NCBI GenBank assembly: GCA_039105265.1
Contig: JAPFFF010000011.1
Coordinates: 5,270,001-5,334,000, forward strand
Length of the DNA: 64,000 bases
From: Tritrichomonas musculus
Lineage: Eukaryota > Parabasalia > Tritrichomonadida > Tritrichomonadidae
Direction: 5' to 3'
Positions 1-10,400 of this stretch are shown in pieces; positions within the stretch are counted from its first letter, which is position 1, and each line of letters begins with the position of its first letter. The position numbers and the translations under genes were made by a program. The notes under the pieces are model-generated. The model ran no database searches, was not told where the DNA came from, and saw only the letters and a list, made by a program, of their open reading frames with translations.

Positions 1-870
1 AAATACCTAATTGTTGAACCAATTGATTACAAGTCTGAGTATTATGTAATCAAAGTAATTGATAAACTAGTCAATAAAAGAAATATCAGAATTGAAACAA
101 TTAAATGTGATGGTGAAAAGGCTTTTATATCAAATGCATTCAAAAGTTATTGCAACGGTGAAGAGCAAAGATATCAATTAGACAAACACACAATTAAATT
201 CAAAGCACCAAACAAAATAAAGTTAATCATTGATGATTCACCTTTCACGAATGCACATAAATGTGTCGATGCAGTAATCAGAACATTACGAAATGCTTTC
301 GGTCAATCACAACAACGAATGACAAACAATGTATTGATACAACAAACGGTTGAATGGTACAATAACACGCCTCATGCATCTCTTCGTTTATTGAATCCTT
401 TATACACATCATTTGACGAAGAAACCGATGAATACCTTGACAAACGACAATCAAAATACATTTATCTAACACCTCAACAGATGCAAGACGACCGCGACTT
501 TGAATGGCAGTACATTAGAGCCAAATCAATGCAATTGAAAGAGATTCAACAAAAACAACGATTTAAAGGTCTTCTGTCATATAAACCCAAAAATATAATA
601 CTCATTCACACCGATTACGGAAAAACAGAAAAGAAACATGAAAAGCGAAGAAGAGTATTCAATGAACTTGCTGAATTCATTTGTTATGAATCAGGAAACG
701 TTAAATGTAAACTATTAAATCCTTTGCGTCAAACTAACAAAACACTGAAGAACAAAACAATAATAACAGTTCCAATCATGTACACAAAATATGTTTGTTC
801 ATCAATAGATGCTTTGAATGATGATTATAAAGTATTCTTTTTGACTTATAAAACGCAAAATGAAAGCTAA
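1..870 (+). CDS. Retroviral-type (DDE) Polinton integrase, C-terminal part, cut by window edge
   Basis: The frame is open from base 1, so the start lies left of the window. It is the C-terminal three quarters of a transposon integrase that would join element ends to host DNA in the nucleus. Visible are part of the RNase H-fold core with the acidic residue in IKCDGE (about residue 36), the helix VDAVIRTLRN, and a basic C-terminal SH3-like region after KTEKKHEKRRRVFNE. It is nearly identical to the integrase of element B (29580-30695) and about half identical to the family II integrases. Its last 11 bases overlap the start of the next gene, as in element B, which suggests linked expression. The stop codon is followed by AACA (TAAACA), giving the stop-TAAA pattern. 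Confidence 0.92.
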   Translation, partial: KYLIVEPIDYKSEYYVIKVIDKLVNKRNIRIETIKCDGEKAFISNAFKSYCNGEEQRYQLDKHTIKFKAPNKIKLIIDDSPFTNAHKCVDAVIRTLRNAFGQSQQRMTNNVLIQQTVEWYNNTPHASLRLLNPLYTSFDEETDEYLDKRQSKYIYLTPQQMQDDRDFEWQYIRAKSMQLKEIQQKQRFKGLLSYKPKNIILIHTDYGKTEKKHEKRRRVFNELAEFICYESGNVKCKLLNPLRQTNKTLKNKTIITVPIMYTKYVCSSIDALNDDYKVFFLTYKTQNES

Positions 871-1210
871 ACAACCAATCACAAAACGATACTATCACAC
901 ACAATCAAAAGATTTTAATCTTCCTGATGATTTCGTTTATAGTCGCAACAAGAAGTACATTGTTGTTCAGTATTGTGGGGCTGTTGTCAATCAACATATT
1001 GTCGGTGATTTGATGGTTCATTCAGATATAGTTGAATTCATGCCTTTCTGTGACCATTTCATTATGCTTGCTAACAGACGACAAACCAAATACAGAAAAT
1101 ATGAGTGTCTGAACAACACAAAAAAAGAATATCATTTATGGTTCACAGATATGAAAGGAAACGTTATTGAACCTGAATCATTTATATTCAGTTGTCTTTT
1201 GATTTATTAA
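860..1210 (+). CDS. Conserved 116-aa protein, possible penton/minor capsid
   Basis: It starts 11 bases inside the integrase gene. Close homologs follow the integrase in every element here (30685-31035, 20436-20765, 51682-52011), so this is a core gene. Conserved blocks are SRNK[KR]YIVVQY, GDLMVHS[DN]IV, NRRQTKYRKY and a C-terminal WFTD-x2-GN followed by SCLLIY. The pattern of a hydrophobic strand with VHSDIV, then a late D-x-x-G strand and a final hydrophobic strand, recalls minor capsid (penton-like, single jelly-roll) proteins of animal Polintons. That match is from memory, so the function is an inference. No signal peptide or membrane segment is seen. Confidence 0.6.
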   Translation: MKAKQPITKRYYHTQSKDFNLPDDFVYSRNKKYIVVQYCGAVVNQHIVGDLMVHSDIVEFMPFCDHFIMLANRRQTKYRKYECLNNTKKEYHLWFTDMKGNVIEPESFIFSCLLIY

Positions 1211-1222
1211 TGACTATTCAAA

Positions 1223-2338
1223 ATGGATTCTCATGTATTTTATTTAAATCCGAATCAATTGGCTGATATGAGTAATTATAAAATTAATGGTGTAGCACCG
1301 ATTGCATTTGCTATGATTACGACTACTGAATCAAGGTCAATTTATATTTTTCCATCAACTTTTACATTTCCGAGGCAAGTTCAAAGTATTTATAAAGGTA
1401 CAACATTAACGACTAGACCTGCATGGATGTTATATTTAATTGGTGATGGAATTTATAGTCCGTCATACATATTTATACGAAAGATACTACCAGGATTTCA
1501 AGAACCTGTATTTGTATTATTAAATGATAACACACCTAAAGATATAACAAATTATTATGTAGAATATGATGGTGAAGCTTATTTTAATAGAGTAAATTTC
1601 GCTTTTACTTATGAGGTATTCATGAATGCATTTAATAATATAATTACTGCAGCTGATACAGGTTATAATCCTAATGCAAATAAAACATATATATCATTCA
1701 CCGTTTATGATAATCCAAACTTAATACCGATAATTGATTTCTATGATAACACAGAACCAGGTTCTGACACCAATGATATTAGAATACAAACAATGAACGA
1801 TTTAAATCAAAATACGAATTATAAACCGAAGAAACCTGCACATTTAGGTTTTCGAAATGATACTATATTCACTGAATATCCTATATTCAAACCAAATATA
1901 AAACCCGATAACGAAACAACAGCAAATGAAACAACAGAAAATATTAAATCATTAACTCCCAATCCACCAAGAAAGCATAAATCAAAAGAAAATGATAACA
2001 AAGTTCATTTTTCAGCATCAGCCATAAGTACAAAACCAAATTATCCAACAAGCTATGAACCTATGGAAATTGAAGACGATTGGCATGTAAGAAATCAAAA
2101 TCAATCACAAGGCTTTTATTTTGAAACACCAAATCCTAATAAGACATCAAATTATTCTGAACGACAACAAAACATAAATAATGATACTTTTGAAGACTTG
2201 TCAACTTCACTTGATAATCAGCAAGACCAGAAGAAACAACCACAATCAACAAAACGTTATAGTTTTAGAATCGTTTCAGACCCAAATGACAAAAATAATA
2301 ATAATAATAACAATAATGGAGGTTTTGATTTAAATTAA
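1223..2338 (+). CDS. 371-aa variable protein with Asn/Gln-rich tail, function unknown
   Basis: The protein is unrecognised. The first 190 residues look folded, rich in beta-type alternation with many Tyr, Phe and Ile. Residues from about 200 on are low-complexity (Asn, Pro, Gln, Lys, Ser) and end in a run of nine Asn before GGFDLN, encoded by an AAT/AAC microsatellite near 2299-2325. It occupies the slot held by unrelated-looking 333-aa (element B) and 438-aa (family II) proteins, between the penton-like gene and the convergent large gene. The stop codons of this gene and the next are adjacent. The slot seems to tolerate replacement, which would suit a surface or host-interaction role. That is inference. 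Confidence 0.75.
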   Translation: MDSHVFYLNPNQLADMSNYKINGVAPIAFAMITTTESRSIYIFPSTFTFPRQVQSIYKGTTLTTRPAWMLYLIGDGIYSPSYIFIRKILPGFQEPVFVLLNDNTPKDITNYYVEYDGEAYFNRVNFAFTYEVFMNAFNNIITAADTGYNPNANKTYISFTVYDNPNLIPIIDFYDNTEPGSDTNDIRIQTMNDLNQNTNYKPKKPAHLGFRNDTIFTEYPIFKPNIKPDNETTANETTENIKSLTPNPPRKHKSKENDNKVHFSASAISTKPNYPTSYEPMEIEDDWHVRNQNQSQGFYFETPNPNKTSNYSERQQNINNDTFEDLSTSLDNQQDQKKQPQSTKRYSFRIVSDPNDKNNNNNNNNGGFDLN

Positions 2339-4633
2339 TTATTCATTATTCATTCTTTGATGTAATGGTTTAAGATTAACAGCAAAATTATCATATTTAT
2401 TTTTGTTCTGCAATTTGCTTTCTTTGAGTTGTGCTTTGAATGCTGTGTATCCACAATTTGGATATATATCTCTTTCTATTGCTGCGGTGATTCGTTTAAT
2501 GAAATTATCTTTAACGTTCTTAATATCTTCTGGCGTTGCTTCTTTAATTCCTTCTGCATTTCGTTTCAACCTGTTATATCCTTCTTGCTTACTTACATCA
2601 ACATTGAAACCAACACCAAAGACAACATAATCAATGTAATGCATTAATTCAGTAAATTGTTTACCCCAATTACTTGGTTCAGCCTTTAATTCTCCTGATG
2701 TGATATCAATAGCTTTATCAATAATCTTCTCAACATATGATTGAACATTCTTTCCTAATACTGAAACATATTCTTTATTGTTCTGTTGTTTCCAATATGT
2801 CCATTGTTCATATGTTAATATCTTTCCATTGAACTTATTGTCTTGAATTAGTTCTTTGAAAGGAGCATCAAAGAGATAAGCAAATAACATATTTGATACA
2901 GCAAGGTAATTGATGAGTTTCTTCAAAGGAGATAATACAAAGAATTGTTCGTCATTCCAATACACTTTCCAGACTTTAGAAAAGATTGATGACCAATAAG
3001 AACTTGGTGTAATACGTTTGCTGACTCTTGCTTTTCCCAGACCCATAGGACCGTAATAATTTTCTAGCTCTTGCATTTCTTTTCCCTTTGTTAATTTGTA
3101 TTGACCAGCATCCCAATCAATTTTCTTGATATCTTTATCAAATAATGATTGAATCCATTTATTGAACGGCATTTCTTTTCTTTCTTGTTTTGTTTTAATA
3201 ACAGATTTCCAAACTTTCTTGTAAGGAGAAGCAAATACAAGCTTGTATCCGTTAATGATTGAAGGATTACCGTTCCTATCAATTAAAATAACATCATCAA
3301 CTTTATCACCGTTCAAGTCTGTTATTGAGTTTCCTAACGGGTCTTTGGCATTTTCTGGTAATAAACGATATCTTGGTTTACCGTCTTTATCAACTGAATT
3401 CTTACAGTATTCAATAGCTGTATCACGACAAGCTGCATTCGGAATGTATTTGATTCTGAAGTTTCCGTTAATAATCATATCAATAAATTTATCTCTGTAA
3501 TAGGATATATTACCACCAACCCGAGGTATTTCAAGCTTGTCAAATGAATCCTTTAATGTTGAGTTAACAAGAGGCATATCTTTTTTATCACGACGTCCGC
3601 GAGTATTCTTTGAGGGTTGCTTTGCATTTCTTATTAATTCATCAAGTATTTCATTATCTGCTTTGTTATCTTCTGCATATCCTTTGTATTTCCTTGCAAA
3701 AGGTGATTTAATTTCTTGTGCTTCTTCTTCATTATCAACATATCTGTATGGTTGTTTTGCAGGTGTTTTTGTATATCTGTATGCTTCGGTTGCTGCTTCA
3801 TCATCATCATGCCAATCATCTAATTCATCATCATATAATGATTGAAGAGGTCCGTTATTATTGTTGTTGTCGTCTGCCATTTTATTAGTTGAAAAATTAT
3901 TTTTATTGTGTTCCTTTGATGGTTCAATAAAAGAATCAGATAAATCATCGTTTTTCAATATTAATGACTCAGAATCTGATTCGCTTAATGTTATATTAAG
4001 TAATGAATCTTCACTGTCTTTAGGCAATTGTATTGTCGAGTCATTTTCATCAGAATCACTCGGAGTTATGCGTTTTCTTCTTGGTGTTCTTCGTTTATTA
4101 GTATCAAGTGTTGGTTCATGTATGCTTGTTCTCTTTCTTCTTCCTTTGTTGGTTTGTGGTGTTTGACTCTTTCTCGGTGGTTTGATGGGTGATGAACGAA
4201 AACCGTCAGAGCTATAATTTAAATCATCATTGACAACAATATTGAAGTAATTGATAATGATATCAAGACTTTTTTTATCTGTTGTGTACTCTTTTAAACT
4301 AAGGAATTGATTGCCTTTACTTTTAATACCGGCATTGATTTTGTTCATCAATGAAACAAATCGACGAAACTTGACTTTCATTTCACGAATCTTTCCCACA
4401 CTTCTTCCTGTATATTCATTGTTTTGTATTTGATACAACAAATTAATTAAATCATTGGGGTGTTCTAGTTTGTATGTACTGAGAAACGTGTTCTTAAAAT
4501 AATCTATCGGGTCCTCTAGTTCTTCATCATCATCAGGTTTAGATACCTCACTATCAAATATAGTTTCATCATCAATATTGCTTAAATCTAATTCAAAGCT
4601 ATCAGATGAATTATTTTTATCTTGTTTTGACAT
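2339..4633 (-). CDS. 764-aa protein with conserved C-terminal domain and EF-hand-like loop
   Basis: Homologs at 16206-18968, 32120-34627 and 47430-50195 make this a core gene of unknown role. The N-terminal third is acidic and Ser/Asp-rich with a basic patch (about residues 165-190, RKRTSIHEP and RRKRITPSD). The first 200 residues are nearly identical to those in element B, and the middle is not. The conserved C-terminal half starts at YYRDKFIDMIINGNFRIKYI (about 380) and contains DLNGDKVDDVILIDRNGN (about 436-453), spaced like a calcium-binding D-x-N-G-D loop. INGYKLV and ASPYKKVWKS follow. No enzyme signature is seen. It starts head to head with the fiber gene, 22 bases apart. Its stable link to the fiber gene suggests a structural or assembly role. 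Confidence 0.75.
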   Translation of the reverse strand: MSKQDKNNSSDSFELDLSNIDDETIFDSEVSKPDDDEELEDPIDYFKNTFLSTYKLEHPNDLINLLYQIQNNEYTGRSVGKIREMKVKFRRFVSLMNKINAGIKSKGNQFLSLKEYTTDKKSLDIIINYFNIVVNDDLNYSSDGFRSSPIKPPRKSQTPQTNKGRRKRTSIHEPTLDTNKRRTPRRKRITPSDSDENDSTIQLPKDSEDSLLNITLSESDSESLILKNDDLSDSFIEPSKEHNKNNFSTNKMADDNNNNNGPLQSLYDDELDDWHDDDEAATEAYRYTKTPAKQPYRYVDNEEEAQEIKSPFARKYKGYAEDNKADNEILDELIRNAKQPSKNTRGRRDKKDMPLVNSTLKDSFDKLEIPRVGGNISYYRDKFIDMIINGNFRIKYIPNAACRDTAIEYCKNSVDKDGKPRYRLLPENAKDPLGNSITDLNGDKVDDVILIDRNGNPSIINGYKLVFASPYKKVWKSVIKTKQERKEMPFNKWIQSLFDKDIKKIDWDAGQYKLTKGKEMQELENYYGPMGLGKARVSKRITPSSYWSSIFSKVWKVYWNDEQFFVLSPLKKLINYLAVSNMLFAYLFDAPFKELIQDNKFNGKILTYEQWTYWKQQNNKEYVSVLGKNVQSYVEKIIDKAIDITSGELKAEPSNWGKQFTELMHYIDYVVFGVGFNVDVSKQEGYNRLKRNAEGIKEATPEDIKNVKDNFIKRITAAIERDIYPNCGYTAFKAQLKESKLQNKNKYDNFAVNLKPLHQRMNNE

Positions 4634-4655
4634 TGTTTAGTTTCTAATAAATTGA

Positions 4656-6713
4656 ATGTTTACGATTGAGCAGAGCGGACACATAACAAAAACAAATACT
4701 ATTGACGGATTGATTAACGAATACATTAAAAGATATGTCGATAATTATGTTATCAAAGGTGATACATCGAACGGAAACGTAGGGATTTCAAACGGAAATG
4801 GAATCACTAAGGAACAATTGAATGAAGCAGTTAACGGATTGCGTGATTATGTTATCAACAATTATGCTTTATCAACTGATATACCTGATGACTTGATTAA
4901 TGAAGAATCATTGACGACAAAAATAAATGAAGCATTAAAAGGATATGCTTTGAAGACGGATATACCAGAACCAGTTGACTTGACACCGTATTATACTAGT
5001 GCACAAGCTGATGAGAAGTTTGTTGATGAAGATGAATTAGCTTATGAATTAGATAAGTATGCATTGAAAACAGATATACCAACAATTCCAACTGATTTGG
5101 TTAATGAATCTGCATTGAGTACTGCATTATACGGAACTGAATTGAATATTGAATATCCGAATCCCGTTCGTGATTATATATTTGTAAAACCATACTTACC
5201 AGAAACCGATATACATGTGATATTTGATGTTAATTGGGGTTCTAACAAGGATTACATTAACAATATTCAACATTTTGATTTGATATTCAAGCCTTATGAA
5301 AAATATATGAGAGGGTATAGAATGATGTTAGATAATGGATTATCTATTGTATGGTATGACCGTGGCGAATTTATGTTGTGTAATTCAAGTGGCAATACTC
5401 AATGGTTAATCAACGTCATTAAAGCACAAATCGAATCACCATTTATTAAAACTGCAAATGTTGTTGATGAAAATCCAGAACAAATCACAATTCAATGTAC
5501 ACAGAATGAAAGTGGTTGTGTAGTTCCTGATGATGATATAAGAAGAGTATTCACAACCAAAAATATTATCGTCAAATTCAAACGAAATGCTGATGATGCA
5601 TCATATGAAGAAGTTGAATACGAATACAGTTTATATAAAAGTTTGAATATGATTTACAAATCAGCAAGCAATGAATTAATAAATATTAATTATAATACCC
5701 ATATCGTTTCATTGAGAGCTGCGGATGATACACTAACCAATATATATGATGCGTCTATCACATTAATCAGCATCCGACCTGTGAATGATGATATGATTAC
5801 TTCGGTGAAATATGTGAATGATAACTTTGCACTGAAGTCAAACGTCATAACAGAAGAACAACTAATAAAAAAATGTGCTATTGATTGCGGACCGATTACA
5901 GAGGGCGGTGAAATATCAATTCATTATCTAAAACTTGAAGATAAGGTAATTAAACTGGAATATATAGTAGGTGATTATGCGCTATGTTTGGAAATAAGAA
6001 TATTATTCTATGATACAACTGGAAATCCTCATAACATTGTTCTTGTATTACATCAAAGAACTGTGTATTTCGACAATTTCAAATTCCCATTCTATTATGA
6101 AGACACTGTTGATATAACATCAGGAAGACCCCTGACATATAATTTCCCGATAGGCGGATATTCTTGGACAACTACTCAGGAATTATTAGATGCTAAACAA
6201 ATATATTCAAGATGCATCATGTCCCGAGGTTATTTAGCAAAATATAAGGCTGCTATTTACGGTGCACAATCAAACACAACAATCACACATTACTCGCCGA
6301 TTGAATCATCAATGAACTCTGTTAATGATTTCGTTGTTGGTTCTCCAGTGTATATGACAGGTAAGGTTTACAAACATGTTGGTGATGAATGGAAACCATC
6401 AACAGCAGATGATACAACTGACTGCATATGTAGTGTCAAGACTTCAGGAACATGGAAAGAATATGTCGGTATATGTGTGAGAATTGATGAACAAAATAAA
6501 TGTATAATATTCGCAAGTCATGGTGATTATCTTGTGAAAGTCAATGATTCATCATGTTATTCAATCGGGGATGAAGTGTTTATAGATAATGAAGACAATA
6601 AGCTGAAAGTTCTTTCAGGAGAGACAGCAATAACATCAAAAATAAAACGTATGACTGTTGGAATCATTACAAGTATCATTGATGAAAGAACATTAGCTGT
6701 ATTCAAAGAGTAA
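4656..6713 (+). CDS. Fiber-like virion protein, 685 aa
   Basis: The N-terminus MFTIEQSG followed by TKTNTIDGL is shared by the fiber genes at 34649-36490, 15401-16200 and 44548-47424 and is probably the capsid-anchoring segment. A stalk follows with repeats of the type YALKTDIP and a unit ending in QADEKFVDEDELAYELDKY (about residues 70-150), a heptad-like style common in phage tail fibers. The middle is a variable Asn/Asp-rich region. The last 145 residues (from NTTITHYSPIE) are very similar to the end of the family II fiber at 44548 and include Cys-rich DDTTDCICSVK and SSCYSIGDEVF, a possible knob. The likely role is trimeric attachment to the host cell surface; this is inferred from architecture. 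Confidence 0.7.
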   Translation: MFTIEQSGHITKTNTIDGLINEYIKRYVDNYVIKGDTSNGNVGISNGNGITKEQLNEAVNGLRDYVINNYALSTDIPDDLINEESLTTKINEALKGYALKTDIPEPVDLTPYYTSAQADEKFVDEDELAYELDKYALKTDIPTIPTDLVNESALSTALYGTELNIEYPNPVRDYIFVKPYLPETDIHVIFDVNWGSNKDYINNIQHFDLIFKPYEKYMRGYRMMLDNGLSIVWYDRGEFMLCNSSGNTQWLINVIKAQIESPFIKTANVVDENPEQITIQCTQNESGCVVPDDDIRRVFTTKNIIVKFKRNADDASYEEVEYEYSLYKSLNMIYKSASNELININYNTHIVSLRAADDTLTNIYDASITLISIRPVNDDMITSVKYVNDNFALKSNVITEEQLIKKCAIDCGPITEGGEISIHYLKLEDKVIKLEYIVGDYALCLEIRILFYDTTGNPHNIVLVLHQRTVYFDNFKFPFYYEDTVDITSGRPLTYNFPIGGYSWTTTQELLDAKQIYSRCIMSRGYLAKYKAAIYGAQSNTTITHYSPIESSMNSVNDFVVGSPVYMTGKVYKHVGDEWKPSTADDTTDCICSVKTSGTWKEYVGICVRIDEQNKCIIFASHGDYLVKVNDSSCYSIGDEVFIDNEDNKLKVLSGETAITSKIKRMTVGIITSIIDERTLAVFKE

Positions 6714-6719
6714 ATCAAA

Positions 6720-7358
6720 TCAAATCAAATCATGTTGATGTTTGAATCTATTAATATATACGCTAACTTTTTGATTATTTATATCGTTCATTGAAATAAA
6801 TTCATTGCCTGATTTATTTGTATTGATATGAAGAATTTTATAAATATTATCAGTAATCTTTGCATAAAAAATGTCTTCATTATTAGTATCATCATGGTAA
6901 TAATAATACGTGTTTTCTTCAAATTCTTTCCTTTCTGTCTTTGTTTCATAGAAATCAATAACAATTGCATCATCAGGTATGTCATCAATGAATTCATATT
7001 GAATACCTTTATAATTTGATTTATTTTTATTATTCTCTGAACTTGATACAAATCGTAAATTATCAAGATGATAATCAGTTTTGATTCTATTCTTATGGTC
7101 GACTTGTGGTAGATTATTAGGGTTTTCAATAAATTGCTTTGCTACAAGAATATGTTTATAATATATTTTGTTATTTAGGTTTACACACGGATAAACATTT
7201 TGTCTGTATTCACCTTCAGCTATTATTTTTCCTGTTTTCTTATTCTTGATGTTATAAGGGAAAGTTGTTTGAATTTCATAATCACTTTCAAAACCTTTCA
7301 AAGGTTCAAATTCAGCTTCAGTATTTTCAATTTGTGTTTGTTCAGTTGGTTGACTCAT
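6720..7358 (-). CDS. NUMOD4/HNH homing-endonuclease-like protein, 212 aa
   Basis: The N-terminal part (about residues 18-65) reads like a NUMOD4 repeat: F-x-P-L-K-G-F followed by YEIQTTFPYNI. The HNH core follows with HILVAKQFIENP (about 91) and VDHKNRIKTDYHLDNLRFVS (about 103-123), matching the HNH pattern H-x-N near D-x3-NLR-V-S. The C-terminal 70 residues resemble those of the 241-aa homolog in element B at the same place beside the fiber gene, and a decayed relative lies in II-1. Such genes cut DNA and spread selfishly. The motif TATTTTTG lies just upstream of the start (7365-7372, reverse strand). It is probably a passenger of the Polinton. Confidence 0.8.
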   Translation of the reverse strand: MSQPTEQTQIENTEAEFEPLKGFESDYEIQTTFPYNIKNKKTGKIIAEGEYRQNVYPCVNLNNKIYYKHILVAKQFIENPNNLPQVDHKNRIKTDYHLDNLRFVSSSENNKNKSNYKGIQYEFIDDIPDDAIVIDFYETKTERKEFEENTYYYYHDDTNNEDIFYAKITDNIYKILHINTNKSGNEFISMNDINNQKVSVYINRFKHQHDLI

Positions 7359-7364
7359 TTATAA

Positions 7365-7372
7365 CAAAAATA
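7365..7372 (-). promoter_or_regulatory. TATTTTTG motif before the HNH gene
   Basis: Read on the minus strand, TATTTTTG stands 6 bases before the ATG at 7358. The same octamer precedes many starts in all element families. Confidence 0.5.
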
Positions 7373-7412
7373 AAAAATTGATTTTTTAAAATAAAATCAT
7401 TAAATTAATTGT

Positions 7413-10400
7413 TTAATGATTCTCAATGAAATAATCCTTTGCAGTGAAACCATTGACATAAGGACAACAACAATGATTTGATAATACCAACATTTTTGAA
7501 TGTGCTGCTGTTAATGCATTTTTGATAACAGTTATCTTGCTCATAAGTTGTGCATTCATTTGAAGGTTTATATTTTTGCCTTTCATTATTGATTGCTTAT
7601 CAATGACATTTTGGTAATCACTTGATTTGATGTTGTTCTTCTTCAATGAAACACCTTTGAGCTTTAATGAAATTGTTTTGTCATCTGACCAAATCGTATA
7701 ACATTTAGCACACAAAGCAACTTGATTTGCTCCAAACTTTTCTACACAGCATCCGAGAATCTTTTTCTCATCATATACATCATTGATTGCAGGATTTGGC
7801 ATAAAGCTATAAATGTGTTTATCATAAAATGATTTGTCTTTGATGACGTAATCAAACAACTGGTCAATCGGTTTATTCATATCACCAGCTATAGACATGT
7901 ACAGACTATCTGTATCGACCGAGTTGAAATGAATTTTATTCATGTCAATGCATTTGTATAGAAAGTCATAAAGGAAAGTCAAATACCAATATTTCGCATT
8001 GTCTAATGTCCAAAATGATTCCTGAAGACATGTAGTGCATTTGAATGAATGAGGTTGTGATTGTATCAAATAACAATCATTTGACAATTTACATCCATTG
8101 CGATAAGTATCGGATGCAATCAATTGAAAGGCTTTATTTTTATCAACAATTCTGACTTTGTTGAAGTTCTCTGAATTCATACCGTCATATCCGTAAGATC
8201 CGTTCATACTAATCTTGTAAAACTTTTCGTTCCCGTGTGCCTTTCCTGACAATATATCTTGACGCTTCTTCATAAACTCACAAACAAATTGATTGAATCC
8301 GTCATGAGCTTCATATAAACTTAAGCTCTTAATGTCATCAACAATAAGTCCGTGGTCGATTAAAAACCATAAAAGGTAATTCGAGAACGTCATAAATGTT
8401 CCGCATGTATCAAGCAACATTGTCAGCTTTCTTGTTTCTTTATCGGCTGAATTCAGTTTATTGTCTTTCATGTATTTGTACATATAACTTCCGATTGTTT
8501 GTTCATCATTCATTATATTGATATTTCTAAACACAGGGGGAAAGTTAATCAAATCATTGATTTTATTCTTTGGGCATCTTAATTTGACTTCAGCTTTGAA
8601 TATAAACTCAGGGTTTGCATCAAATCGCTTCTTTGATTGAATGATATTCATTGCAGTATTAAGAACCTTTTCATTCTTGTTTCCTTGTTCATCATAAACA
8701 TCAAATCGTTTTATAAATGAACCAGGCATGTACATGATTCCTCCGTGATAAGGATTGAATGAATGTTTTACTGAACTGAATGATGAGGGATACAATGAAT
8801 TGAAATCAATACCAGCAACGTGTGAAACTATGTTTGAAGTGTCATAGCTAATGATTCTGTCATTAACGGCATCATATTTGAGTTTATTGATTAATGTTTG
8901 ACCTCTAATGTTCACTCGATGAAGTACATTTGATAACCCTCCCGTTATATTCTCTCTCAAATTGTAGTATTCTTTTTCATCAGTTATGAGTGTAGGGAGG
9001 TGATGGAGCTTGCAGAATTTCTTCAATTGTATTTTGGTTCTTGTTATCTTATCATCATCTCTTTGTCTCAAACGATTACATTCAGCACAAGCCAACAAAC
9101 AGTTATCAATCTGATGTCCTTTGTTGTTATCTATTCTGTCAAGAGTTGGTTTGTTTTCATATGTGAAGTGTTCACCACATAAATGACATTTACCTGTTTC
9201 ATTTGATTCATACAATTTCATGAATGCATCAAAATCCTTTTCACTAACACATTTTGTTAAATCCCTTTTATTTTCTTTCGTCTGGTTATGTTTTTCATCT
9301 TGTTTTCGATAGTTATCACATTTATTTAACCACCATTTCATTGTTGGTTTAAATGTATTCATCTTGTTTATGGTTTCATAGTCATTCTTCGGGTTGAAAT
9401 CTTTGTAAGCAAGAGCATATTTGATACATGATGCGTTCTTTGACAATGAAAGATTGCTAATCAAATCAACTTTATATTCAGCATTCATTTGAATAAGATT
9501 ATCAATAGGATTAATCATCATTTCAACATCATTATCATTGTATGATAACAAATAATCCCAACGTGTTGCAAACCTCTTTGAATCAATCAAATACTCTTCA
9601 TAATCAGCTTTCGTTAATGGATTCTTTTGATTGAGATAACTGTAGAAGTCTTCATATTTGAATGGTTCACTCTTTGATAACACTTCATTATAATTATCAC
9701 TGTTGATTGCTTCATAAGGAAATACACCTTTCGAACTGTTAGAAATCCCACCAAAATCAATTCCAAATTGTTTGAGCGTACCACCAGCAACAAATGCTTG
9801 TGCATCAATGAATCGTAATCGAATGGGGTACTTTGATGATTTCAATATAAATTGCTTTAATGATGTAGCTGTTCCAATCATTCCGCTATCGATAGACCAA
9901 TGATTTTTAATCAATTGCTCTTTGAATAAGTTTGAATCAAATCGTGATGAATTAAAACCGAATACTGTTATTGTTTTCAATGATGTATCTATTTTATTGA
10001 GTTCTTCTTCCGATTTATCTTTAATGAATGATTTTAAATGGTTCAACTTATCAACATACACATCACATCCAACAACAAATAACCATTCAATCCATTTGGC
10101 AATGAATTCATTTGTTCTTATATCAAAGTTCTTTGTTATCAAACCTTTATCAAGTTTCACACATGATGAAACACTCAAAGGAATCAATCGAGAATTGATA
10201 ACTGATTTATCACTGACTTTCTTTTCAATCTTTTGTTCCATTGTTTCAAAATCATAAGTGATATAATGCTTTGTTGGCTTCCATTCAAGCTCATATGAAA
10301 GACAATACAAATAAACAGGATTGTTTAAAATGTGTGGACAATATGGTAAAGCTTCTCGTGAAGGAATGAAATCCTTTTTGAATTTACCATCACATTTATC

